Positions 1-8,664 of a stretch of 64,000 nucleotides of DNA are shown here, piece after piece. A model generated the notes under the pieces. It ran no database searches. It worked only from the letters and a program-made list of their open reading frames with translations, and was not told where the DNA came from. The stretch's first letter is position 1, and every line of letters begins with the position of its first letter. The position numbers were made by a program, and so were the translations under genes. The DNA comes from Chitiniphilus purpureus (GTDB taxonomy: Bacteria; Pseudomonadota; Gammaproteobacteria; Burkholderiales; Chitinibacteraceae): positions 4,122,521-4,186,520 of the forward strand of contig NZ_CP106753.1 of the NCBI RefSeq assembly GCF_025642115.1, written 5' to 3'.

Positions 1-95
1 AAGGCATGGGGCAAGTGAAGCCAAGCGCAGCGAACAAGACCCGGCGCAGCGGCCCTGGCACGCAGCGCGACGTCGCCAGGGACTGTGGATGTCTC

Positions 96-1277
96 TCAGG
101 CAGCCTGCCGGCGGCTGCCCAATGCAGCATCCAGCAGCGCCAGTCCCTGGTCGATCTCGGCCGCGGTGCTGTTCAGTGCCGGCATCATCCGTACGCAGGA
201 CGGGCGCGGTGCATTGAGCAGCAGACCCTTGGCCCGCGCCAGTTCCACCACAGCCAGTGCATCGCATCCAGGTAACACGAGTGCCTGCAACAGGCCGATG
301 CCGCGCACCTCGCCCAGGCCGTACCGCGCCGAGAGGCCGGCAAGACCCGCCGCCAGTTGCGCGCCGCGTTCGGCCACATTGGCCAGGAACGCCGGCTGCG
401 CCAGGATCTCGAGCACGTCCAGCGCCACCGCGCAGGCCAGTGGCGCACCGGAGAAGGTGCCGCCCTGGTCGCCGGGTTCGAAGCAGCAGCAATCGCGCCT
501 TGCCAGCAGCGCCGACAGCGGCACCCCGGCGGCCAGCCCCTTGCCCAGCGTCATGATGTCCGGCTGCACCCGGTAGTGCTGCGCGGCGAACAGCGTCCCC
601 AAGCGGCCGCAGCCGGTCTGCACTTCATCGAAGATCAGCAGCAGGCCGTGCTCGTCGCACAGCGCCCGCAACCCGGCGATGAAATCCGGACTGGCCGGGA
701 TGACACCGCCTTCGCCTTGCACCGGCTCCAGCATCACGGCCACGGTGGCGGGGCCGATCAACGCAGCCACGCTGTCCAGGTCATTGAAGCGCGCCTTGGG
801 AAAACCCGGTACCTGCGGCGGGTAGTAGTCGGCCCAGCCCGGCTTGCCGGTGGCGGACATGGTGGCCAGCGTGCGGCCGTGGTAGCCGTTGTCGAAGGTG
901 ATGATCTCGTAGGCGCCGCCCTTGTTGAGCCGACCCCACTTGCGGGCGAGCTTGATCGCGCCTTCGTTGGCTTCGGCCCCCGAATTGATGAAAAAGACCT
1001 GGTCCAGCCCACTGAGCGCCGTCAGCCGCCCCGCCAGCTGCAACAGCGGCCGGCTGTAGTAGGCCGGGCTCAGGTTGAGCAGCGTCGAAGCCTGCCGCGC
1101 CAGCGCCACGGTGACCACATCGGGCGAATGGCCAAGCGCGTTGACCGCCCAGCCCTGGACCCAATCCAGGTAGGCCAGGCCGACCTCGTCGTAAAGGTAG
1201 GCGCCGCGGCCACGCACGAAAACCTGCGGCGGGCGGATCACGGTGTTCATCAAGGCGTGCGTGGCTGGGGCAGACAT
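96..1277 (-). CDS. argD: Class III aminotransferase, acetylornithine aminotransferase type
   Basis: PLP-dependent class III aminotransferase of 393 residues, expected to make or use N-acetylornithine in arginine metabolism in the cytoplasm. The motifs NSGAEANEGAIKLAR, YHGRT, IFDEVQTGCGR and TLGKGLAAGVP (PLP lysine) are all visible and the length fits ArgD. The ATG at 1277 is preferred because an AGGAG lies just upstream; the frame stays open to 1676 but that extension looks non-coding and crosses a terminator hairpin. A stem-loop at 1311-1350 separates it from the bph operon, so it probably has its own promoter or is attenuated. Other class III enzymes (ornithine or GABA aminotransferases) share these motifs, so the substrate is inferred. 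Confidence 0.85.
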   Translation of the reverse strand: MSAPATHALMNTVIRPPQVFVRGRGAYLYDEVGLAYLDWVQGWAVNALGHSPDVVTVALARQASTLLNLSPAYYSRPLLQLAGRLTALSGLDQVFFINSGAEANEGAIKLARKWGRLNKGGAYEIITFDNGYHGRTLATMSATGKPGWADYYPPQVPGFPKARFNDLDSVAALIGPATVAVMLEPVQGEGGVIPASPDFIAGLRALCDEHGLLLIFDEVQTGCGRLGTLFAAQHYRVQPDIMTLGKGLAAGVPLSALLARRDCCCFEPGDQGGTFSGAPLACAVALDVLEILAQPAFLANVAERGAQLAAGLAGLSARYGLGEVRGIGLLQALVLPGCDALAVVELARAKGLLLNAPRPSCVRMMPALNSTAAEIDQGLALLDAALGSRRQAA

Positions 1278-1310
1278 ATCGACAGGCTCCTGGACAGGGG
1301 TTGGCAAAGG

Positions 1311-1350
1311 CACAAAAACAAACAGGGCCACGGTGTGTGCCGTGGCCCTG
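1311..1350 (-). terminator. Rho-independent terminator after the bph operon
   Basis: Perfect 11-bp stem (CAGGGCCACGG at 1323-1333 with its complement at 1340-1350) and a 6-base loop. On the minus strand it is followed by a T-rich tail (1311-1322). It lies downstream of the heme oxygenase gene and only 33 bases before the argD start, so it could also act as an attenuator for argD. Confidence 0.8.
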
Positions 1351-1384
1351 TGCGGGGAAGAAGCGGGAATTCGGGGGGAGATCG

Positions 1385-1495
1385 CTACGGGCTGCCCCCG
1401 GTCTTCCGGCCCGTCCGCGACGCGCCACGACCGGCCCAGGCTCGGGCTCGTGCGGCGAGACGACGTTGCGAAAGCAGGTGGGGGTGCGCGTTCAT
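1385..1495 (-). CDS. Possible 36-residue arginine-rich small ORF coupled to bphO
   Basis: A short frame opens with an ATG whose last two bases form the bphO stop codon (ATGA overlap at 1492-1495) and ends with TAG at 1385-1387, just before the terminator at 1311-1350. The predicted peptide has about eight arginines. No ribosome binding site of its own is seen, so translation would depend on coupling. High GC content makes arginine-rich random frames common, so this may be chance. It is listed because of the exact overlap and its place before an argD-type gene. Confidence 0.2.
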   Translation of the reverse strand: MNAHPHLLSQRRLAARARAWAGRGASRTGRKTGGSP

Positions 1496-2088
1496 GGAAT
1501 CGATCTTGCAAGCCGGGCGTCGGCGTTGTCAACCATCTCTTGCGCGGCCAGCCGGCCGGCCCGGGCAAAGCACTCGAAGGCACGGCAGGCAGCCTCGCAC
1601 AGTGCCGCCAGCGGCATGCGCCCCGCAGTGCCTTCCAACTGGCCAAGGAACGTCGGCCAGAGCGGCTGGCCCGCACCGTGGGTCAGGTAGGCGCTGGCCG
1701 CGGTCAGCTCCGGCATCCCGGCCACCCGGCGCGCCAGCAGCGCACCGCCCAGCCGCGAGCCTTCCAGCGTATAGAGCGTGCCCCAGCAGGCGGCCGCATC
1801 GGCGCAGCGGTAGTCCAGCGGCGCCGGCACGACCAGCCCCAGCCGGCGCAGATCCTGCGCCAGCGCAAACCGCCGGCGCCGCTGCGGCCAATCGGGCAGG
1901 AGCCGCGCCACGCCGGCCGCCTCCAGCGCCAGCTCCAGCGGCCAGACCGCCTGCGCATGCGCGCGGAGGAAGGCACGATAGCCCTGGTGCGTCTCGAGTG
2001 CGAAAACCGAGAACAGGGCATCGACTTCCTGATGGTGCGGCGCGGTGGCACCCCGCAACGCCAGACGCAGCGATGAGGCCTCGTTCAC
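1492..2088 (-). CDS. bphO: Biliverdin-producing heme oxygenase
   Basis: Bacterial heme oxygenase of 198 residues, which opens heme to biliverdin, the chromophore of bacteriophytochromes. The N-terminal motif LRGATAPHHQEVD matches the family pattern with the proximal heme-ligand histidine at His19 and Asp four residues later. The GTG start at 2088 overlaps the stop of the upstream hybrid kinase by four bases (GTGA), which points to translational coupling; the longer open frame to 2253 lies inside the kinase gene and is not credible. It is the last well-supported gene of the bphP operon and presumably feeds biliverdin to the photoreceptor encoded at 4986-7250. Confidence 0.85.
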   Translation of the reverse strand: MNEASSLRLALRGATAPHHQEVDALFSVFALETHQGYRAFLRAHAQAVWPLELALEAAGVARLLPDWPQRRRRFALAQDLRRLGLVVPAPLDYRCADAAACWGTLYTLEGSRLGGALLARRVAGMPELTAASAYLTHGAGQPLWPTFLGQLEGTAGRMPLAALCEAACRAFECFARAGRLAAQEMVDNADARLARSIP

Positions 2089-4502
2089 TGAGGCCCTTCC
2101 TGATGGGCCACAGGGCGTGCCTGCAGCGTGCGCTCGATCCGACGCACCAGCTCGGCCTCGTGGAAGGGCTTTTGCACCACGTCGATGCCGGTGAGATCGG
2201 CACGCTGCAGATCGGCGTAGCCGCTCAGGAACAGGATGGGGAAACCCGGCCACTGCGCGCGCACCCGACGCGCCAGTTCGCCGCCGTTCATGCCCGGCAT
2301 CGCGAAATCGGCCAGCAGCAATTCCACGGTGGAATGCTGCTCCAGCAGCGTGAGCGCCGCCTCGCCGCTGTCGGCCTCGAGCACCTGGTAGCCCAGCTGC
2401 GCCAGCTGCGTCGAGGTCGCCTCGCGTACCGCGGCATCGTCGTCGACCAGCAGCACCGTGCGCGCCGTCACCGGCCCGGTGCCGGGCGACTCCGCTTCGG
2501 GCCGCTGCACTTCGCCGCTGGCGCGCGGCAGGTAGACACTGACCGTGGTGCCCTCGCCCAGCCGGCTGTGGATGCGCACGCCACCGCCCGATTGCTTGGC
2601 AAACCCGTACACCTGCGCCAGCCCCAGGCCCGACCCCTTGCCCGGCTCCTTGGTGGTGAAGAACGGCTCGAAGGCCTTGGCCATCACTTCCGGCGTCATG
2701 CCCGAACCGGAGTCGCCGACCGACAGCACCACGTATTCGCCGGGTTCGGGCTCCTCGGGGCGCAACGGTGGCTGGTTCAATGTTTCGTTGGCGGTGCTCA
2801 GCCGCAAGGTGCCGCCACTGCGCATCGCATCGCGCGCATTGATGGCCAGGTTGAGCACGATCAGCTCCACCTGGGTGGGATCGACCAGCGCCAGCCAGGG
2901 TTGCCCGGCCAGTTCGATCTCGATCAGCACGCTGCCGCCCAGCGTGCTGCGCAACAGATCGAGCATGCCTTGGATGGTGGCGTTCAGATCGAGCACCTGC
3001 GGGGCCAGCCGCTGCCGGCGTGAGAACGACAGCAGCTGTCCGGTGAGCTTGGCGCCACGCTCGCCCGCCTCGCGGATGCGCGCCACGTACTGCAGCAGCT
3101 TGTCGGTATCGACACCCTTGCCAATGCCGCGCCCGAGAAAGCTCACGTTGCTGAGCACCACGGTCAGCAGATTGTTGAAATCATGCGCGACGCCGGCGGT
3201 GAGCTGGCCCACCGCCTCCAGGCGCTGCATCTGCTGCAGCGTCGCCTCGACCCGTTCGCGCTCCTCGATCTGTGCAAGCAGGGCGCGGTTGGCATAGGCC
3301 AGCTCATGCAGCGCCACCTTCTGCAGCGTGATGTCGCGCCCAGCTCCATATACCAACTCGCCTTCGGGCACCGCCGCCCAGGACAGCCAATGGTAGCTGC
3401 CGTCGGCATGCCGGAAACGGTTCTCGAAACGCGAGGTGACCTGGCCGCTCGCCAGCCGCGCGGCCTCCTCCAGCGTCGCGGCGTAGTCCTCGGGATGCAC
3501 GAAGTCCACCAGCTGCCGGCCGAGCAGGTCCTCGTCCCGCCAGCCCAGGGTGTCAAGCCAGGCCGGATTCACCGCCACCACCTGGGTATCGTGGCGCGCC
3601 ACCACCAGCAGGTCACGCGACAGCTGCCAGGTGCGGTCACGCTCGCGCGTGCGCTCCTCGACGCGCCGCTCCAGCTCGGCGTTCATGTCGTGCATCGCCT
3701 GGTCGGCCTGCTTGCGCTCGGTGATGTCCTGCAGCACGCCGGTGAAATGCACGCAGCGTCCCTGCTCGAAGAACGCCTGGCCGCGCGTCACCACCCAGTG
3801 CAATGCACCGCCCGGGGTGACGATGCGGTATTCGGCGATATACGCCTTGCGGTTGTCCTGGCTGATCGCCTCGGCCACCAGCGCATCGATGCGCGGCAGA
3901 TCGTCCGGATGGATCGCGCTGCGGAAGGTCTCGAGCGTGACCTCGGCATCCGGCTCGACACCGAACATGGCACGGCAACGCCTGTCCCAGGTGAGCGTGC
4001 CGCTCTGTGGCTCGTAGTCCCACATGCCCAGCTGCGCCGCCTCCACCGCGAGGCGGGTATTGAGTTCGCTGGTGCGCAACGCATTGGCCATGCGCCTTCG
4101 CTCGGTGCGCTCGTTGGCGATCAGCAGGGCACGCTCCACCGCCTTGGGCAACAGCTTGAGGCTTTGCTTGAGCACGTAGTCGGTCGCGCCCTCGCGCATC
4201 ATGTTGACTGCGTGCTCCTCACCCGACACCCCGGAGACGAAGATGAACGGCACCTCGGGCACCATTTCCAGCGCGATGTGCAGCGCCTGTTCACCCGAGA
4301 AACCGGGCAACAGGAAGTCGGACAGGATCAGGTCGAAATCGCGGCGCGCCAGCGCGGCACACAGGTCGACCTCGCCGGCGACCAGCACCCAGTCAATCAG
4401 ATAACCAGCACGCTCCAGCTCCACCAGCAACAGCTCGGCATCGCGGGCGTCGTCCTCGATCAACAGCAGCGCGATCGGCTGCGGCAGTGCCGGTTTTCTC
4501 AT
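2085..4502 (-). CDS. Hybrid sensor histidine kinase, REC-PAS-PAS-HisKA-HATPase-REC
   Basis: An 805-residue soluble hybrid kinase with no membrane segment. Domains in order: receiver (about 10-125, acceptor Asp62), PAS (150-265), PAS (295-395), DHp with phospho-histidine His440 in VGQLTAGVAHDFNNLL, HATPase (N box NLAINARDAM, DSGSGM, PFFTTK, GSGLGLA; about 545-660) and a C-terminal receiver (about 682-795, Asp732). The N-terminal receiver suggests it takes phosphate from an upstream kinase, plausibly the phytochrome of the same operon. The ATG overlaps the upstream response regulator stop (ATGA at 4499-4502). It has no DNA-binding output domain, so its target is unknown. Confidence 0.9.
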   Translation of the reverse strand: MRKPALPQPIALLLIEDDARDAELLLVELERAGYLIDWVLVAGEVDLCAALARRDFDLILSDFLLPGFSGEQALHIALEMVPEVPFIFVSGVSGEEHAVNMMREGATDYVLKQSLKLLPKAVERALLIANERTERRRMANALRTSELNTRLAVEAAQLGMWDYEPQSGTLTWDRRCRAMFGVEPDAEVTLETFRSAIHPDDLPRIDALVAEAISQDNRKAYIAEYRIVTPGGALHWVVTRGQAFFEQGRCVHFTGVLQDITERKQADQAMHDMNAELERRVEERTRERDRTWQLSRDLLVVARHDTQVVAVNPAWLDTLGWRDEDLLGRQLVDFVHPEDYAATLEEAARLASGQVTSRFENRFRHADGSYHWLSWAAVPEGELVYGAGRDITLQKVALHELAYANRALLAQIEERERVEATLQQMQRLEAVGQLTAGVAHDFNNLLTVVLSNVSFLGRGIGKGVDTDKLLQYVARIREAGERGAKLTGQLLSFSRRQRLAPQVLDLNATIQGMLDLLRSTLGGSVLIEIELAGQPWLALVDPTQVELIVLNLAINARDAMRSGGTLRLSTANETLNQPPLRPEEPEPGEYVVLSVGDSGSGMTPEVMAKAFEPFFTTKEPGKGSGLGLAQVYGFAKQSGGGVRIHSRLGEGTTVSVYLPRASGEVQRPEAESPGTGPVTARTVLLVDDDAAVREATSTQLAQLGYQVLEADSGEAALTLLEQHSTVELLLADFAMPGMNGGELARRVRAQWPGFPILFLSGYADLQRADLTGIDVVQKPFHEAELVRRIERTLQARPVAHQEGPQ

Positions 4503-4984
4503 TTGGCCTCTTCTTGCCGCTCCTGCACCCGGCGGCTGGTGCCCAGCCGCATCGAACCGGGCGGCGGCTCGTTGAGCACGGCCCAGAAGATGCCCAGCTC
4601 GGAGATCGCGGCGACGAAATCGCGGAACTCCACCGGTTTGACCACATAGGCATTCACGCCCAGTTGGTAGGCGCTGGCCAGATCAGGTTCCTCGCGCGAC
4701 GAGGTGAGCATCACCGTGGGCACGCTGCGCAGCTCTTCAGCGTCGCGCACGATCTTGAGCACCTCCAGGCCGTTGAGCTTGGGCAGCTTCAGATCGAGCA
4801 GGATCACCGCAGGATTGCCGTCGGGCCGCGCGGCATACAGGCCGCGGCGGAACAGATAGTCGACCGCCTCGGCGCCGTCGCGCACCACGATCACCTCGTT
4901 GGCAAGCTGGCTGCGCTCCAGCGCCACCAGCGTCAGTTCCAGGTCATTGGGATTGTCTTCGACCAGCAGAATCGGTTTGAGCAC
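4499..4984 (-). CDS. Single-domain response regulator of the bacteriophytochrome
   Basis: A 161-residue receiver-only protein of the Rcp1/BphR type. Phospho-acceptor Asp64 sits in ILLDLKLPKLNG, the acidic pair is in VEDNPND, and the conserved lysine is Lys116 in VVKP. The GTG start at 4984 has a GGAGG five bases upstream and begins one base after the phytochrome stop; the longer open frame is not needed. Its position directly behind the phytochrome kinase makes it the natural first phospho-acceptor. With no output domain, it may relay phosphate to the hybrid kinase encoded next. Confidence 0.9.
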   Translation of the reverse strand: MLKPILLVEDNPNDLELTLVALERSQLANEVIVVRDGAEAVDYLFRRGLYAARPDGNPAVILLDLKLPKLNGLEVLKIVRDAEELRSVPTVMLTSSREEPDLASAYQLGVNAYVVKPVEFRDFVAAISELGIFWAVLNEPPPGSMRLGTSRRVQERQEEAK

Positions 4985-4985
4985 G

Positions 4986-7250
4986 TCATCCTCCGCTACG
5001 CGCACGATGCGGCGCCGCCTTGGCCGGCAGCGCGAAATAGAAAGTGGCACCCTCGCCCAGTACGCCCTCGGCCCATACCCGGCCATCGTGGCGCTCGATG
5101 ATGCGCCGCACGCTGGCAAGGCCGATACCGGTGCCTTCGAATTCGTCCAGCCGGTGCAGGCGCTGGAATACGCCGAACAGCTTGCTCACATAACGCATGT
5201 CGAAGCCTACTCCGTTGTCGCGGATGTAGACCACGACTTCGTCCGCCACCTCCCAGCTGCCGATCTCGATCCGTGCCGCCTCGCGTGAACGGGTGTACTT
5301 GATGGCATTGGCAAGCAGGTTGCGCAGGGCCAGGTGCAGGAAGGCCGCGTCCGCGGTCACCTGCGGCAGCGGGTGGACCACCCAGTCGATCTGCCGCCCT
5401 TCGTAGTCGGGCACCATCTCGCGCCGGATCGCCTCAATGGTGTTATTCAGGTTGACCGCGCTGGGCCGCAGCGCGGAGCGACCCATCTGCGAGAAGGTCA
5501 GCAGATTGTCCACCAGCGTGCCGGCGAAGCGGGCCGACTGCGCGATATGTTCCAGATAGCGCTGGCCGCGCTCGGAAAGCTGGGCGCCGTCGTAGCTCTC
5601 CAGAAGCTCGGCATAGCCTGCGATATGGCGCAGCGGGGCGCGCAGATCGTGCGACACGCTGTAGGAAAACGCTTCGAGCTCCTTGTTCGTCTTTTGCAGC
5701 TCCTCGGCGAGGCCGGCCATTTCCTCGGCCTTGCGCAGCACGATGCCGAGCACGGCGTTGCGCAGTTCGAGCGCGCTGTCGACTTCGACCTCATCCCACG
5801 GCAGGCAGTGCTGGGCCACCTGCTCCTGCCACAATGCAAAGCTGCTGCGCGGGGTCAGCGGCCCCGCCTCGCCCTGCTTCTTGGGCTGTCCGGCCCAGTT
5901 GACGGTCCGCAGCCGCTCGCTGCGGAACCAGACCAGATAGTGTGCATGCAGCTCGGAGATCGACACCGCCAGAAACCCGCCGATCGAGTCGGCCAGGCCG
6001 GGCAATTCGGGTACATCGCGTACGGCGTTGTCGGTGAAACAGGGGCCGCGCGCGGTACGCTCGCGCAGCCAGTCGGCCAGCGCCCTGACCACAGGCAGCG
6101 GCGGCGTCTGGCCGACCAGATCGCAGTGGTTGGCGGCGATGATGGCCGCACCGTCGGCCCGGCCGAACGCCAGCAGCGTCTCGGGCACCGCCAGCAGCCC
6201 GGCCGCCACACTGTCGCAGTCCGCCATGGCCGCCAGCATCTGCACGATCATACGCCGCAGCTCCAGCCGCCGGCCGCTCAGCGCATGCGCCTCCTTGGCC
6301 TCGATCTGCAGCGAGACGATGCGCCCAAGCAGCTCGCACGCGGTCCGGATATGGAAAGGCACCGGGTGCGGCATGTGGTCATGGCAGGAGATCAATCCCC
6401 AGAGCCGGCCCTCGACCACCAGCGAGATCGACATCGACGCCAGCGTGCCCATGTTGCGCATGTATTGCAGATGCACCGGCGAGACGCTGCGCAGCACGGA
6501 ATGGCTTAGATCCAGCGGTTGCCCGGTCTGTGGGTCGAGCACCGGCACGACCGGCACAGGCTGGTAATCGGCGTTGTGGATCACGCGCACCCGGTTCAGC
6601 CGATACAGCGCCCGCGCCTGCTCGGGGATGTCGGAGGCGGGGAAATGCAACCCCAGGTAGCTTGGATAATCCGGATCGCACGCCTCGGCCAGCACCCGGC
6701 CGTGGCCATCGTGGTCGAAGTCATACAGGAGCGCGCGCCCGAAGCCGGTGAGGCGCTTGACCTCTCCCACCGCCAGCTCGCACAGCCGCTGCAGATCCAC
6801 CGCATGCTGCAACTGCCCCAACAGGCCGGCCAGCAGGGCATAGGGCGTCATCATCATCTCGCCCTGCGTGGAGCCCGGCTCGAACTCAACCATCAGTACG
6901 CCATCATGGCGATGCGCCACCAGCTGGAACCGCGCAGTCGAGCCATCGCGGCGCAGCAGCTCGACCTCGCCCAGATAGAACAGGCTTCCATCCTCGGTGA
7001 CCAGTGCCGACAGCCGTCCCAGCTGCGCGTCCGGCACCGGCATCAACGTGTGCAGCGTGCGGCCCAGCAGCGCCTCGGCGGGCCAATCCAGCCAGGATTC
7101 GCACGAGACGCTGGCACGCCGGATCGTCAACCCAGGCTCATCCAGCGCCAGCAGGAAGCCATGCGGCTGGATGCTGCCCGGAATATGGATCGGCTCTTTT
7201 GCGCAATCACCCCCTATCGGGGCCGAAGGCACGACTGTGGCGTCGGCCAT
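4986..7250 (-). CDS. bphP: Bacteriophytochrome histidine kinase (red/far-red photoreceptor)
   Basis: A 754-residue cytoplasmic photoreceptor kinase. Domains: PAS (about 18-125), GAF (140-310), PHY (325-500), HisKA with His534 in SVSHDLRAPL and HATPase (635-745). Biliverdin would attach to Cys16, before the PIHIPGSIQPHG motif. The GAF pocket residues Tyr176, Phe203, Asp207 (PASDIPEQ), His260, Tyr263 and His290 are all present, at the numbers I recall for the Deinococcus BphP. The PHY tongue motif PRSSFALWQE is at 467-476. The ATG at 7250 has an AGGAG upstream, and the longer open frame to 7421 runs into a terminator. First gene of the light-sensing operon. Confidence 0.95.
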   Translation of the reverse strand: MADATVVPSAPIGGDCAKEPIHIPGSIQPHGFLLALDEPGLTIRRASVSCESWLDWPAEALLGRTLHTLMPVPDAQLGRLSALVTEDGSLFYLGEVELLRRDGSTARFQLVAHRHDGVLMVEFEPGSTQGEMMMTPYALLAGLLGQLQHAVDLQRLCELAVGEVKRLTGFGRALLYDFDHDGHGRVLAEACDPDYPSYLGLHFPASDIPEQARALYRLNRVRVIHNADYQPVPVVPVLDPQTGQPLDLSHSVLRSVSPVHLQYMRNMGTLASMSISLVVEGRLWGLISCHDHMPHPVPFHIRTACELLGRIVSLQIEAKEAHALSGRRLELRRMIVQMLAAMADCDSVAAGLLAVPETLLAFGRADGAAIIAANHCDLVGQTPPLPVVRALADWLRERTARGPCFTDNAVRDVPELPGLADSIGGFLAVSISELHAHYLVWFRSERLRTVNWAGQPKKQGEAGPLTPRSSFALWQEQVAQHCLPWDEVEVDSALELRNAVLGIVLRKAEEMAGLAEELQKTNKELEAFSYSVSHDLRAPLRHIAGYAELLESYDGAQLSERGQRYLEHIAQSARFAGTLVDNLLTFSQMGRSALRPSAVNLNNTIEAIRREMVPDYEGRQIDWVVHPLPQVTADAAFLHLALRNLLANAIKYTRSREAARIEIGSWEVADEVVVYIRDNGVGFDMRYVSKLFGVFQRLHRLDEFEGTGIGLASVRRIIERHDGRVWAEGVLGEGATFYFALPAKAAPHRARSGG

Positions 7251-7402
7251 GGTCTCTCCTCGGTGTCTGCATGCAGGACGAAACGGCACGGCAACCTTGC
7301 CGGCCCGAACCGTGGCGCAGGCGCTCCGGCCCGGCCGCCGGATGCAGGCTGGCATCGAAGCGGGAGCATATGCGAAGACAGGCGGGGATGGCCGAAGCGC
7401 CG

Positions 7403-7438
7403 GAAAAAATACCGCGGGCATGCCGTGATGCCCCCGGC
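7403..7438 (-). terminator. Rho-independent terminator after the ada-MFS operon
   Basis: GGGCAT/ATGCCC stem extended by CCG/CGG around a mismatch. On the minus strand it is followed by a run of six T (7404-7409). It starts a few bases after the MFS stop and separates that operon from bphP, whose promoter must lie between 7251 and about 7402. Confidence 0.8.
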
Positions 7439-7443
7439 ACTTT

Positions 7444-8664
7444 TCACATCGCGGCGGGTTCGGGCAGGCGGGTCAGCCGGGGCAGCGGCGAAACAGCGAC
7501 CCAGACCGCCTGCCCTGCAAAGCAGATTGCGGCGAGCACCAGGCAGGCCACGTCCCCTCCGAGCATACCGATCGCGGCAGCGAACGCGGCGCCCAGCGGC
7601 CGGGCCCCGTAGGTGGCAAGCGTGTTGATCGACGACACCCGCCCCAGCAATGGCGCGGGCGTGACCGCCTGCCGCAGCGTGGTCGCCGCCACGGTCCACA
7701 ACACCGCACCGGCGCCCAGCAAGAAGAAGCAGGCCGCAGCCAGCCAGGCGGCAGGCCAATACAGCGTGGCCAGCATGGCGGCGATGGCAAACAGCGCCGC
7801 ATAGGGGCCTGCCGCCAGTTGCAGCCCGGCACGCCAGTGCCGTGTGACAAGCGGTGCCGCCACCGCAGACAGCACCATGCCCGCGCCATAGGCCGCCAAT
7901 GTGACGCCGATGCTGCCACCGCTCAACCCCAGATGCCGCACCGCATACGGTATATAGGCTGTCTGCAGCGCCACATAGGCGATGTTGAACAAAACCGAGG
8001 TCGCCAACAACGGACGCAGCAGCGGCTGGGTCAGTGCGAACCGGGTCCCCTCGCGCAGCTCGGTGTAGAAATCGCGGCGCGGCGCGGCCGCGCCATGCCC
8101 TTCGGGCAGGCCTGCCAGGGCCAGCGCCGCCAGGACCGACAGGCCGGCCGCGAGCGCGAAGGCGACGCCGGCGCCCGTCAGCCCGACCAGCAGGCCGGCC
8201 AACGCCGGCCCGCCGGTGAGCGCGAGGCTGCGTACCAGCTCGATCTGCCCGTTGGCGCGCGCCAACTGTCCGTGTGGCACCAAGGCCGGGATCAGTGCCG
8301 GCGTGGCGACGCTGTAGGCCACCGCGCCCGCGGTGCCGACGAAGGCGAGCAACGCCAGCAACCCCAGATTCAGTGCGTCCGTCGCCGCCAGGACCACCAC
8401 GGCGACAAAGGCCACCGCCCGCAGCAGCTCGCCCGCCGCCATCAGCCACCGACGCGCGGTACGGTCGGCCAGCACGCCCAACGGGATCGCCAGCAGCAGG
8501 AAGGGCAGGGTCTGCGCCACCTGCAGCAATCCGGTGCCGGTCACGTCGCTGCCCAGCGCCAGCACTGCCACCAGCGGTGCTGCGGCCAGCCCGATCTGCT
8601 GCGCCGACTGGGCTGCAAGGTTGGATGCGGCCAACCGTACAAAGGGGCTTGCCTGCGTGCTCAT
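7444..8664 (-). CDS. MFS transporter
   Basis: A 406-residue hydrophobic protein with about 12 predicted membrane segments in the inner membrane. It has the loop pattern GVLADRTARR after the second helix, typical of drug/solute:proton antiporters of the major facilitator superfamily. The ATG at 8664 overlaps the ada stop (ATGA at 8661-8664), so the two genes are translationally coupled. The substrate cannot be read from the sequence; co-expression with an alkylation-repair gene hints at export of a toxic compound, but that is inference. Confidence 0.85.
   Translation of the reverse strand: MSTQASPFVRLAASNLAAQSAQQIGLAAAPLVAVLALGSDVTGTGLLQVAQTLPFLLLAIPLGVLADRTARRWLMAAGELLRAVAFVAVVVLAATDALNLGLLALLAFVGTAGAVAYSVATPALIPALVPHGQLARANGQIELVRSLALTGGPALAGLLVGLTGAGVAFALAAGLSVLAALALAGLPEGHGAAAPRRDFYTELREGTRFALTQPLLRPLLATSVLFNIAYVALQTAYIPYAVRHLGLSGGSIGVTLAAYGAGMVLSAVAAPLVTRHWRAGLQLAAGPYAALFAIAAMLATLYWPAAWLAAACFFLLGAGAVLWTVAATTLRQAVTPAPLLGRVSSINTLATYGARPLGAAFAAAIGMLGGDVACLVLAAICFAGQAVWVAVSPLPRLTRLPEPAAM

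Noticed and set aside
53..81. Inverted repeat CCCTGGC/GCCAGGG after argD
   Set aside because: A 15-base loop and no T run; too weak to call a terminator.
357..3023. Very long plus-strand open frame opposite argD, bphO and the hybrid kinase
   Set aside because: It is antisense to three well-supported genes, has Arg/Gln/His-rich composition and no family similarity. Such frames are usual in high-GC DNA.
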